64,000 nt of DNA from an uncultured Lachnospiraceae bacterium. Its GTDB lineage: Bacteria > Bacillota > Clostridia > Lachnospirales > Lachnospiraceae. Both the position numbers and the translations under genes were made by a program. Shown here piece after piece: positions 54,866-63,148 of this stretch; the first letter of the stretch is position 1; every line of letters begins with the position of its first letter. The DNA lies in the NCBI GenBank assembly GCA_947169385.1, contig CAMVPR010000006.1, forward strand, positions 1-64,000, read 5' to 3'. Below the pieces are notes generated by a model. It did no database searches and was not told where the DNA came from. It saw only the letters and a program-made list of their open reading frames with translations.

Positions 54866-54945
54866 CCTGATATTATTCATTTTAATTTCGAAAATAAAAT
54901 GAATATTTTCAGGTTTTTGACACTTCCTTCAGTCTGTGTTATACT
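54866..54945 (+). promoter_or_regulatory. Promoter with a 48-bp palindrome for the third ATPase
   Basis: Palindrome at 54866-54913 with arms CCTGATATTATTCATTTTA and TAAAATGAATATTTTCAGG. Immediately after it are -35 TTGACA (54917-54922), 17-bp spacer and -10 TATACT (54940-54945). The gene starts at 55004. The rest of 54668-55003 shows nothing else. Confidence 0.78.
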
Positions 54946-55003
54946 ATGCCCATACTTAATGCAACTCATAATGTAACTGCAACTATCCGGGAGGGATGCA
55001 TTT

Positions 55004-56299
55004 ATGTACAGAAAATTCTATGAAGAACTATCTTTTTGGGAAGATAATAACATCAAAGAACCTATGTTAATAATGGGGGCCAGACAGATTGGCAAGACTT
55101 GGCTCATTAAAAAATTCTGTGAAGACAGATATAAAGATTATGTATATATCAATCTTGAAGAAAGAGAAGATATTAAATCAGTATTTGAAGGAAATCTATC
55201 CCCTAAAACCATACTTACAAATATTGGAATTATTTTAGGGAAAAAGATCAATACTAACACAACTATTGTGATAGATGAGATACAGCAGAGTGAAAGGGCA
55301 CTTACTTCACTAAAGTATTTTTGTGAGGCAGAGGAGAATTACAGAATAATAGTAGCAGGAAGCCTTCTTGGTGTAAAGATTAATAGGTTTGAGACTTCAT
55401 TTCCTGTTGGCAAAGTATACATTAAACGTATGTATCCAATGGATTTCGAGGAGTTTTTGCTCGCGTGCGATGAGCATGACCTGGTAGAGTGCATAAAGAA
55501 TTCCTATGCTAATATGTCATTTGTTCCGGAAGCTATTCATAATAAAGCCCTTGGATTATACCATGATTACCTTATTGTAGGAGGTATGCCGCAAGTAGTA
55601 ATGAATTATGTGGCAAATGATAAAGATATCATGCTATTTAACAGAGATTATCTTGAATTTCTTAGATTAGCATATCTGGCAGACATGTCTAAATATGTTA
55701 TCAACGCTACTGAAACAGTTAAGATATCTGCTGTATATGAAAGTATACCAAGACAACTTGCCAGGGACAATCCTAAGTTTAAGTATAAAGAAATTAAGGA
55801 AACCGCTGTCAAAAGGGATTATTACGGTCCTATTGATTGGCTGGCTTCATCCGGAATGGTATATAAGATTAATAAATTGGAAATACCTAATACTCCAATT
55901 AAATCCTACGCTAATCAAGACAGCTTTAAGCTATATATGTCAGATGTTGGTATATTATGTAAAATGTGCGGCATTTATCCTAATGATTTAAGTGTTTCCA
56001 ACAATAACATATATAAAGGAGCTGTAATTGAGAACTATGTATTTGAACAGCTTATATCAAAGCACTCTGATTTGTTCTATTATAAGCCTTCTGATAGTAT
56101 GGAGATAGATATTGTTACTAATATAGAAGGAAATGTTGTTCCAATTGAGATTAAGTCAGGAAGGCATAAAAGATCAACCAGTCTTAAGAACTATATTGCC
56201 AAACACTCTCCGGAATATTCTATAAGGATATCTGAGAATAACTTTGGTATGATTGATAACCTTAAATCAGTCCCGTTATATGCTGTTTTTTGTATTTAG
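55004..56299 (+). CDS. AAA ATPase with DUF4143 domain (3 of 3)
   Basis: A 431-residue protein of the same type as that at 37048: Walker A MGARQIGKTWLIKKF (about 24-38), Walker B TTIVIDEIQQSERA, and a C-terminal DUF4143 domain with SMEIDIVTNIEGNVVPIEIKSG, a PD-(D/E)xK-like core (D...E-I-K). GGGAGG precedes the ATG. Family function is unsettled; phage-defence, mobile-element and membrane-linked roles have been suggested. Monocistronic with a strong promoter and palindromic operator. Confidence 0.88.
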   Translation: MYRKFYEELSFWEDNNIKEPMLIMGARQIGKTWLIKKFCEDRYKDYVYINLEEREDIKSVFEGNLSPKTILTNIGIILGKKINTNTTIVIDEIQQSERALTSLKYFCEAEENYRIIVAGSLLGVKINRFETSFPVGKVYIKRMYPMDFEEFLLACDEHDLVECIKNSYANMSFVPEAIHNKALGLYHDYLIVGGMPQVVMNYVANDKDIMLFNRDYLEFLRLAYLADMSKYVINATETVKISAVYESIPRQLARDNPKFKYKEIKETAVKRDYYGPIDWLASSGMVYKINKLEIPNTPIKSYANQDSFKLYMSDVGILCKMCGIYPNDLSVSNNNIYKGAVIENYVFEQLISKHSDLFYYKPSDSMEIDIVTNIEGNVVPIEIKSGRHKRSTSLKNYIAKHSPEYSIRISENNFGMIDNLKSVPLYAVFCI

Positions 56300-56342
56300 A
56301 TAAACTATTTTTGAGTGCCAGCAAAGAACGACAAAAGTCAAA

Positions 56343-56564
56343 AAACCAGAGGGACGCATCCTGTGGCTTTACAACATAATTTTAGGGAACTTTTTATGCC
56401 TTTCAACATCAAAAAGTTCCCTAAAAAGATTCTTCGCTTCGCTCAGAATGACACTTTTATTTCTGACCCTCTGGTTTATAAGATTCTTCGCTTCGCTCAG
56501 AATGACAATACTTCGTAGCGGCGAACATTGTTCGCCATTTTGGAGCACATTGTGCTTAAGCTAC
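56343..56564. repeat. Nested palindromes with two A halves and one B element
   Basis: Outer arms 56343-56353 and 56467-56477 and inner arms 56382-56395 and 56411-56424 are inverted copies. A right-halves of element A lie at 56426-56453 and 56480-56507, and element B at 56515-56564. The whole sits between the 3' ends of the ATPase and amt genes and could terminate transcription from both sides. Confidence 0.75.
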
Positions 56565-56566
56565 GG

Positions 56567-58363
56567 TTACTCTACATCCTGCAAAGCATCGAAGTTCTCT
56601 TCTCCTGTACGAATCTTAACAACCCTGCTTACAGGATAAACGAATATCTTACCATCTCCAATCTTACCTGTATATAAAGTCCTCTTAGCAACCTCAATTA
56701 CGTTATCAACAGGAATCTTACTTACTACAACCTCAAGCTTAATCTTAGGCAAGAGCGTAACGTCCATCTCAACACCACGATACTTCTCGCCGGCACCCTT
56801 CTGGATACCACATCCGCTGACCTGAGTTACGGTAATACCGGTAACTCCGAGGTTGTTAAGCGCTTTCTTGATCTTATCGTAACGAGAAAGCTTGGTTATA
56901 ATTACAACCTTATTAATTCCGCTATCAGATACAACACCTGCATTCACCATCTCAGCAGCCGCATTGACAACAGGAACTGACGCATTCTTTTCCGCCTCAG
57001 AAGCATTTTCATAATTAGAATTGTTAAGGGAGGTATTCTCAAATGCTTCCTTACCAAGACTGGTATTCTCATTTTCAAGCATACCTGCGTTAGACATATC
57101 CACAATACTGAATCCTGAGTAAGCTGATGCAAGACCATGCTCGGTTGAGTCAAGACCTTCAAGCTCTTCTTCCTCAGTTACTCTCAATCCGAAGATTGCC
57201 TTAATAAGGCCAAATACTATGAGCATTGTAATTGCTGTCCATGCTGCTACTGTTACAACTCCAAGTGCCTGTACTCCAAGCAAATGTGTACCTCCGCCGT
57301 AGAAAAGACCTACTAACGAATCATTACCCGGTGCTGAAGTTGTTGCGAAAAGTCCGGTTGCAATAGTTCCCCAGATACCGTTAATCATGTGGACTGCAAC
57401 AGCACCAACAGGATCATCGATGCGAAGGACAAAATCAAGGAACCATACACCAAATACTACCAATAAACCGGCAACAGCTCCGATTATAAGTGCCCCAAAT
57501 GCATCCGTAACGTCACAAGGTGCTGTAATCGCTACAAGACCTGCGAGTGATGCGTTAAGACACATTGAAACATCAGGCTTACCATACTTAATCCAAGTAA
57601 ATATCATACATACAACAGTTGCAACCGAAGGAGCAATAGTTGTTGTTACGAAAACTGAAGCAAGCTGCTCAGGTGATGTACAGGCTGCTCCGTTAAATCC
57701 ATACCATCCAAGCCAAAGGATGAACACACCAAGAGCACCGATTACGATGTTGTGGCCAGGAAATGCATTGACCTTGGTAACTGCACCTGCGCCATTCTTC
57801 TCAAACTTACCGATTCGAGCTCCAACCATCTTAGCTCCAACTAAAGCTGCAACACCACCTACCATGTGGATTGCACATGATCCGGCAAAATCATGGAAGC
57901 CCATCTCGGCTAACCAACCGCCGCCCCAGATCCAGTGAGCTTCGATCGGATAGATAAGTCCGGAAATGACACCGGAATAAACACAGTAACTTAAGAACTT
58001 GGTTCTCTCTGCCATCGCACCACTAACGATAGTTGCGGTGGTTGCGCAGAACACAAGGTTAAAGATGAAGTTAGACCAATCAAAGTCCTGATATGCAGTG
58101 AAGATATCGAATCCCGGCTTTCCTATAAAACCTAACATATCCTCACCTAAAAGCAATCCAAAACCAATTAGGATGAACATACAGCATCCAATACAAAAAT
58201 CCATGAGGTTCTTCATAAGAATATTACCCGCATTCTTCGCTCTTGAAAAACCTGCTTCAACCATCGCAAATCCAGCCTGCATCCAGAACACCAACGCTGC
58301 TCCTATCAAAAACCAGACCGCGAATACCTGCCCGTTTATTGCACTCATTATTTCTTCCGTCAT
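56567..58363 (-). CDS. amt: Ammonium transporter fused to PII regulatory domain
   Basis: A 598-residue protein. Residues about 1-405 form an Amt/MEP/Rh ammonium channel (11 membrane helices) with pore twin-His motifs SCAIHMVGG and AVHMINGIWG. An Asn/Ser/Glu linker (about 405-482) leads to a full PII (GlnB/GlnK) domain at 483-598, with the TGKIGDGKIFVYPV signature. In the T-loop, YRGVEM replaces YRGAEY: the Tyr that is uridylylated in E. coli is Met, so control is probably by ATP/ADP/2-oxoglutarate binding alone. The PII domain probably plugs its own channel when ammonia is high. Upstream is an ANTAR-type hairpin and GSIII gene. Confidence 0.94.
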   Translation of the reverse strand: MTEEIMSAINGQVFAVWFLIGAALVFWMQAGFAMVEAGFSRAKNAGNILMKNLMDFCIGCCMFILIGFGLLLGEDMLGFIGKPGFDIFTAYQDFDWSNFIFNLVFCATTATIVSGAMAERTKFLSYCVYSGVISGLIYPIEAHWIWGGGWLAEMGFHDFAGSCAIHMVGGVAALVGAKMVGARIGKFEKNGAGAVTKVNAFPGHNIVIGALGVFILWLGWYGFNGAACTSPEQLASVFVTTTIAPSVATVVCMIFTWIKYGKPDVSMCLNASLAGLVAITAPCDVTDAFGALIIGAVAGLLVVFGVWFLDFVLRIDDPVGAVAVHMINGIWGTIATGLFATTSAPGNDSLVGLFYGGGTHLLGVQALGVVTVAAWTAITMLIVFGLIKAIFGLRVTEEEELEGLDSTEHGLASAYSGFSIVDMSNAGMLENENTSLGKEAFENTSLNNSNYENASEAEKNASVPVVNAAAEMVNAGVVSDSGINKVVIITKLSRYDKIKKALNNLGVTGITVTQVSGCGIQKGAGEKYRGVEMDVTLLPKIKLEVVVSKIPVDNVIEVAKRTLYTGKIGDGKIFVYPVSRVVKIRTGEENFDALQDVE

Positions 58364-58389
58364 AGTTTAATTCCTCCTTTGAGATTGGA

Positions 58390-58430
58390 AAAGGCGCTCC
58401 TAAGTATTACCTTAAGAACGCCTTTGTCCA
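58390..58430 (-). promoter_or_regulatory. ANTAR-type hairpin/terminator in the glnN-amt gap
   Basis: The small hairpin on the minus strand, GGAC-AAAGGC-GTTC (58417-58430), has a hexaloop with A1 and G4. Its 3' half overlaps a 15-bp terminator-like stem (58390-58404 with 58411-58425, loop GTAATA on the minus strand). The U-tract is short. No clear promoter precedes it, so it may control readthrough from glnN into amt. Confidence 0.68.
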
Positions 58431-58456
58431 TTTATTATGTATTATGTTGATACCTA

Positions 58457-60556
58457 TTATTGAACACTGAAGAGAAGCTGTCCGTAGCTTGGGAACGGCC
58501 AATCTTTCTGTGGTGTAAGCATCTCTGCCTCGTCTACATACTTTCTAAGTTTCTCCATCTTAGGAAGTAATTCGTCTCTTACAAATGCTGATGATTCGAA
58601 GACATCCTCTAAGGCCTTTAACTTTGAAAGTGCCTTTTCTAAGTCTTTTACAGAATCCAAAACATAGTCTGTTAATTCTGATAATCTCTCCATTGTAGAA
58701 ACTTCATAATTACATTTGACATTGCTGCTAACCTGCTTCATCAATGACGCAGTCTTAGCTAAGCTATATAAATATCCTTCAATAGCCGGAAGATAATTCT
58801 TACGAACCATATCCACCATTGTAAGTCCTTCAATATTAACTGTCTTGACATAATTCTCAAGCATAATTTCGCATCTTGACTGAAGCTCTGCTTCTGTAAA
58901 CACCTCATGTGCTAAGAGCATCTTCTTATTCTTCTCATCAAGAAGATGTGGCATAGCATCAGCAGTTGTCTTAAGATTAGATAACCCTCTAACCTCTGTT
59001 GCTTCCTTAACCCACTCATCACCATAACCGTTTCCATCGAAGAGGATTCTCTGATGATCAGTGATAACTCTCTTGATAAGGTTGTGAAGTGACGTCTCGA
59101 AATCGTCAGCCTTTTCCAACTCATCAGCGTATTGGCTAAGACTTTCAGCAACTGCTGCATTTAACATAATGTTACAACAAGCAATGCTGTTAGATGAACC
59201 GAGTGATCTAAACTCGAACTTGTTACCTGTAAATGCAAATGGTGAAGTTCTGTTACGATCGGTAGTATCTCTTCTGAAGTTTGGAAGTGTATCTACACCA
59301 AGCTTCATCTTAACTTCTTCAGTTCCCTTATATGGCTTATCCTCTCTAATCGCATCCAGGATAGCTGTAAGCTCATCTCCTAAGAAGATTGAAATGATTG
59401 CAGGAGGAGCCTCATTAGCACCAAGCCTGTGATCGTTACCTGCTGTTGCTACAGACAATCTCAAAAGATCCTGATAATCATCAACCGCCTGAATTACTGC
59501 GCATAGGAACAGAAGAAACTGTGCATTCTCATAAGGTGTCTTACCCGGTGAAAGAAGATTGATACCGGTATCTGTTCCGATTGACCAGTTGTTATGCTTA
59601 CCGGAACCGTTAACTCCGGCAAATGGTTTCTCGTGAAGAAGACACTCCATGCCATGCTTAGCAGCAACTTTCTTCATAATCTCCATAGTTACCTGGTTAG
59701 AATCCGTAGCAATATTGGTCGTTGAGTAAATAGGTGCCAACTCGTGCTGTGCAGGCGCAACCTCGTTGTGCTCTGTCTTAGCAAGTATTCCAAGTTTCCA
59801 AAGTTCCTGGTTAAGATCCTCCATGAACTCTGTAACTCTTGGCTTAATTACTCCGAAGTAATGATCATCCATCTCCTGACCTTTAGGTGGCATCGCACCA
59901 AAAAGTGTTCTTCCTGTATATTTAAGATCAGGTCTTAGATTAAACACACCTTTATCTACCAGGAAATATTCCTGCTCAGGTCCGACGCTTGTTCTAACGT
60001 TCTTAGCTTCGGTACCAAAAAGTTTAAGTATTCTAAGTGCCTGTTTATTGACACTCTGCATTGACCTTAAAAGCGGTGTCTTTTTGTCAAGTGCTTCTCC
60101 CGAATATGAGCAGAAGGCTGTTGGAATGCAGAGTGTGTGATCTTTTATAAACGCATAAGATGTTGGGTCCCACGCTGTATATCCTCTTGCTTCAAATGTA
60201 GCTCTTAATCCTCCTGACGGAAATGATGATGCATCAGGCTCACCCTTGATAAGCTCTTTACCTGAAAACTTCATTACAACTCCACCATCTTTGGTAGGCT
60301 CTATGAAGCTGTCATGCTTCTCAGCTGTAACTCCTGTAAGAGGCTGAAACCAATGTGTGAAATGGGTTGCTCCGTTCTCGAGAGCCCAATTCTTCATCTC
60401 CAATGCGACAGCATCTGCTACGCTTTCGTCAAGTTTCTCGTTCTCATCGATAGTCTTCTTAAGTGATGCATACACATCATCTGATAGTCTGGCTTTCATT
60501 TCCTTATCATCGAAAACCAACGCGCCAAATAGCTCAGGTACATTAACCTTATCCAT
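58457..60556 (-). CDS. glnN: Glutamine synthetase type III
   Basis: A 699-residue GSIII starting at [11 protein letters not shown] with AAAGGAG upstream; the longer frame would begin inside the terminator. It shows the GSIII pattern [16 protein letters not shown] (metal and substrate site), [20 protein letters not shown] (binding glycine/His region) and [19 protein letters not shown] (ATP and glutamate binding). Length fits the family, which is much longer than GSI. GSIII works as a dodecamer and assimilates ammonia into glutamine. Presence of both GSI-like (40452) and GSIII genes points to overlapping control. Its leader has a strong promoter and an ANTAR-type attenuator. Confidence 0.96.
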   Translation of the reverse strand: MDKVNVPELFGALVFDDKEMKARLSDDVYASLKKTIDENEKLDESVADAVALEMKNWALENGATHFTHWFQPLTGVTAEKHDSFIEPTKDGGVVMKFSGKELIKGEPDASSFPSGGLRATFEARGYTAWDPTSYAFIKDHTLCIPTAFCSYSGEALDKKTPLLRSMQSVNKQALRILKLFGTEAKNVRTSVGPEQEYFLVDKGVFNLRPDLKYTGRTLFGAMPPKGQEMDDHYFGVIKPRVTEFMEDLNQELWKLGILAKTEHNEVAPAQHELAPIYSTTNIATDSNQVTMEIMKKVAAKHGMECLLHEKPFAGVNGSGKHNNWSIGTDTGINLLSPGKTPYENAQFLLFLCAVIQAVDDYQDLLRLSVATAGNDHRLGANEAPPAIISIFLGDELTAILDAIREDKPYKGTEEVKMKLGVDTLPNFRRDTTDRNRTSPFAFTGNKFEFRSLGSSNSIACCNIMLNAAVAESLSQYADELEKADDFETSLHNLIKRVITDHQRILFDGNGYGDEWVKEATEVRGLSNLKTTADAMPHLLDEKNKKMLLAHEVFTEAELQSRCEIMLENYVKTVNIEGLTMVDMVRKNYLPAIEGYLYSLAKTASLMKQVSSNVKCNYEVSTMERLSELTDYVLDSVKDLEKALSKLKALEDVFESSAFVRDELLPKMEKLRKYVDEAEMLTPQKDWPFPSYGQLLFSVQ

Positions 60557-60584
60557 AGCAACATCTCCTTTAATATTTTTTGGC

Positions 60585-60630
60585 AAAAAAATATGGCGCC
60601 CTAGAGTAATCTCTAAGACGCCATTGCCTT
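60585..60630 (-). promoter_or_regulatory. ANTAR-type hairpin and terminator in the glnN leader
   Basis: Minus-strand hairpin AAGGC-AATGGC-GTCTT (60615-60630) has the same loop AATGGC as gltB. It overlaps the 5' arm of a 12-bp terminator stem (60595-60606 with 60611-60622) followed by a T run (60585-60591). Only one hairpin fits between the predicted start of transcription and the terminator. Confidence 0.74.
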
Positions 60631-60641
60631 CATCGAGTATC

Positions 60642-60669
60642 ATTATACACAATTGAAAATATTTGTCAA
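60642..60669 (-). promoter_or_regulatory. glnN promoter
   Basis: Minus-strand -35 TTGACA (60664-60669), 16-bp spacer, -10 TATAAT (60642-60647). Transcription should start near 60635, only about five bases before the ANTAR-type hairpin. Confidence 0.8.
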
Positions 60670-60699
60670 CAATAAATTTAAATTATTTGAAATTTAACA

Positions 60700-61758
60700 T
60701 TAGAAACATATCAAATCTCTTAATTCATAGATAGAGATAAGCGCTTGTCTCACCCTGTCTGCACGCCTGTCAATCTCCCTTTCAGGATCCCCATATCCGT
60801 ATAACGGCTTGGTGGTCTCACCAAACGAATATGGATCAGCCCCCTTATACCCATTGTTATCTATGGTTATCGTCAAAACATTACCCTTAATACATATTGC
60901 AAAATAGTAGTGTTTTCTAAGTTCAAGAAGATTCTCTATCATAGTCGGAGTGAGATATCTATACGCATCTTTATCGTAGGTTGCTATAGTGTCGAATTGC
61001 TCCGAAAATGCGTGATTCTCGGTGTCAATAACCTCTATCTCTTTATCCTTGATATTCTTAAACTTGTTCTTCTCCCTCTCACCAAACAATGTCTTACTGG
61101 TGGAAGTACTCATAATATTAACCGTTCCGTCTATTGTAAAACTCAAGTGAAACTTATAAATACCACCGATAAAATAAACCGTCTCATGGGTATCTCCGTC
61201 ACTATCCTCATACTGATGATAAACCTTGTACCCACTAAAATCAAAGGAATCCGGATCAGAGGCATCCTTCCAGTTGTATGATCCAAATGAAAGATAGTCA
61301 TATGTCGACTTACTCTTTACAGGATTGATTAGATATGCGTCAACTAACGCCTGACTGTAATACACGTCTGTATCAACCAAATCATGAGAATCAAGATAGT
61401 TGCGCAACTCCATCTTCTCATCAAAAAGCTTAAGTATCGGCTCGACTATATTCTTGCCAAAATCATATGCCTTGTATTCAGGCGATCCGCTCCCTCTTGA
61501 AGCCACCACAACAAAGGCCATAACCACAATAAACATCGGAATCATAGGCAACCAAATCGGTGCAAGAATAAAGAAAATAAGAAGATACAGACCCTTCTTA
61601 TCCTGCGGCAGCTCCCTAAACCTGCTAATTCCAAGCTTCTCAAGCGGCGATTTTGGTGCAATCGATATAAAGTGCTCATACTCTTTAATCAATGCTTCTC
61701 GTCTTGCAAGATGCACTTCTCCGTTGAGTATCCTCTTTCTAAATGAACTTAATTCCAT
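60700..61758 (-). CDS. DUF3137-like membrane protein
   Basis: A 352-residue protein starting at MELSSFRKR with AAGGTGG upstream. A basic N-terminal helix is followed by two adjacent membrane segments (about 60-90: LYLLIFFILAPIWLPMIPMF and onward) and a soluble beta-rich domain (about 110-350) containing DFSGYKVYHQYEDSDGDTHE, consistent with DUF3137. DUF3137 genes are commonly next to lemA, as here (11 bp apart). Function unknown; probably a membrane or envelope complex. Assignment to DUF3137 is by layout and partner. Confidence 0.65.
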   Translation of the reverse strand: MELSSFRKRILNGEVHLARREALIKEYEHFISIAPKSPLEKLGISRFRELPQDKKGLYLLIFFILAPIWLPMIPMFIVVMAFVVVASRGSGSPEYKAYDFGKNIVEPILKLFDEKMELRNYLDSHDLVDTDVYYSQALVDAYLINPVKSKSTYDYLSFGSYNWKDASDPDSFDFSGYKVYHQYEDSDGDTHETVYFIGGIYKFHLSFTIDGTVNIMSTSTSKTLFGEREKNKFKNIKDKEIEVIDTENHAFSEQFDTIATYDKDAYRYLTPTMIENLLELRKHYYFAICIKGNVLTITIDNNGYKGADPYSFGETTKPLYGYGDPEREIDRRADRVRQALISIYELRDLICF

Positions 61759-61769
61759 AAGCATCCACC

Positions 61770-62339
61770 TTAGATATTCATAGTCATATCAATATTCTTG
61801 ATCTGTTCAATATTCTCCTCGTGGATATAATCCATCTTAGTTACGCCCTTCATGCTGCACGCGATAGATGAAGGAAATGTCACTACGTATGTATTAAGCT
61901 TGGTAATGTTACCGTTAACTGCGCGTCTCGCTGCAGAGTACTGCTGTGATTGATCTGAGAGTTTATCGATTAGATTGTTAAAAATCTCAGCGCTCTTGAG
62001 TTCAGGATAAGCTTCCCCAAGCGCGAATAATCCTCTTACAGCCTGCTCTTGCGTCGTCGAAGCTTCGTTAATCTGCTCAACAGTTGCGTTGGTCGGCACC
62101 TCTTTAAGATGCCTTAAACCTTCAAATACCTGTTGCTCATGCTTAGCGTACTGCTCAGCAACCTTCTTGCCCTGCATTAAAACATCGTATCTCTGCCTCA
62201 ACTGAATCTCAACTCCCGAAAGCGATTCATCAACCTTGAGCTTAACTCTGTTAACGCTGTTAGAGATGGATATATACCATCCGATAACACTACACACTAA
62301 GAAAATGATAACAATCAAACAAATTCCTAAAGGTCCCAT
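61770..62339 (-). CDS. lemA: LemA family protein
   Basis: A 189-residue protein with one N-terminal membrane helix (residues 4-24, ICLIVIIFLVCSVIGWYI) and a long helical cytoplasmic-type domain, with the family pattern SGVEIQLRQRYDVLM and FALGEAYPELKSAEIFNNL. LemA proteins are widespread and poorly understood, with proposed roles in membrane processes or signalling. AAAGGAG precedes the ATG. Second gene of a three-gene operon, followed by the DUF3137-like gene. Confidence 0.93.
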   Translation of the reverse strand: MGPLGICLIVIIFLVCSVIGWYISISNSVNRVKLKVDESLSGVEIQLRQRYDVLMQGKKVAEQYAKHEQQVFEGLRHLKEVPTNATVEQINEASTTQEQAVRGLFALGEAYPELKSAEIFNNLIDKLSDQSQQYSAARRAVNGNITKLNTYVVTFPSSIACSMKGVTKMDYIHEENIEQIKNIDMTMNI

Positions 62340-62365
62340 ATTAAATCTCCTTTACAATTAAAATA

Positions 62366-63004
62366 TCATCCCCAATAAGGAATAAACAGTTGATATAAGA
62401 CCGCCACTCCTATTGATAACACAAACTGTATTATGAATTCCTTAGGTGTCCGTCTCAATACCACTAACATTATAACCCAACATATAACCTCTAGTAAATG
62501 AGTAACTTGAAATCCTTGCGTAATTAAAAATGCCTGTGAAAATGAAACTCCCAATATGATCGCTGAAAGCACAATAGATACAGGGCCATAGCCAACAGAG
62601 TACCAGACTCCATACGCTATAACAAGGGTCGCAATTGCTATTACAATCCACACAATCATGTATCTTACCGGTAGAAAGCCTAAAGCAAATTGACAGTATA
62701 GATAATACCCTCCAAGCATACCAAGGAAGAACAATGATGTGTTAATTGAAGCCCTAAGTGGAGTACTCGCATGCACCGCTATAGCAACGCCAAGCAATAT
62801 CCATATCCCAAGTCTTCCAAAGAAATTGACAATATCAAGAATTTCAACAAACTTAGGAAGCTCATTGATTGCCGTAGAATCCAAGTACTTCTGTAGCACT
62901 CCGATCCCTATACCCAGTATCACTATCAATACCGTCCTAAAAATCTTCATTGGCATAGAAGGCTTAACAACAGGTTCTCTTACTTTTCTAAAATATTCTT
63001 TCAT
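62366..63004 (-). CDS. Polytopic membrane protein, unknown
   Basis: A 212-residue protein starting at MKEYFRKVREP with GAGGTG upstream. About six hydrophobic segments (near residues 20-40, 55-75, 85-105, 110-140, 145-165, 175-200) make it an integral membrane protein. No family was recognised. It starts the lemA operon, 26 bp ahead of lemA, so may work with LemA and the DUF3137-like protein. Confidence 0.65.
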   Translation of the reverse strand: MKEYFRKVREPVVKPSMPMKIFRTVLIVILGIGIGVLQKYLDSTAINELPKFVEILDIVNFFGRLGIWILLGVAIAVHASTPLRASINTSLFFLGMLGGYYLYCQFALGFLPVRYMIVWIVIAIATLVIAYGVWYSVGYGPVSIVLSAIILGVSFSQAFLITQGFQVTHLLEVICWVIMLVVLRRTPKEFIIQFVLSIGVAVLYQLFIPYWG

Positions 63005-63092
63005 CTTACACCTCACATTAATCTGTCTGACAAAACATATCTATAATTATAGAATATCGAGCTATCATTTACAAATTTATCTTATAAACATA

Positions 63093-63124
63093 AACATGAC
63101 GGCGATACTAATCGCCGCCATGTT
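63093..63124 (-). terminator. Terminator of the partial chemoreceptor
   Basis: Stem AACATGACGGCGAT with ATCGCCGCCATGTT (one mismatch), followed by TATGTTTAT on the minus strand. Confidence 0.75.
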
Positions 63125-63148
63125 GACATTACTATTCTGTTAGGAGAA

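Noticed and set aside
57387-57938. Long plus-strand open frame inside the amt gene
   Set aside because: It is a shadow of the Amt membrane helices, with low-complexity Ala/Thr/Pro content and no ribosome-binding site.
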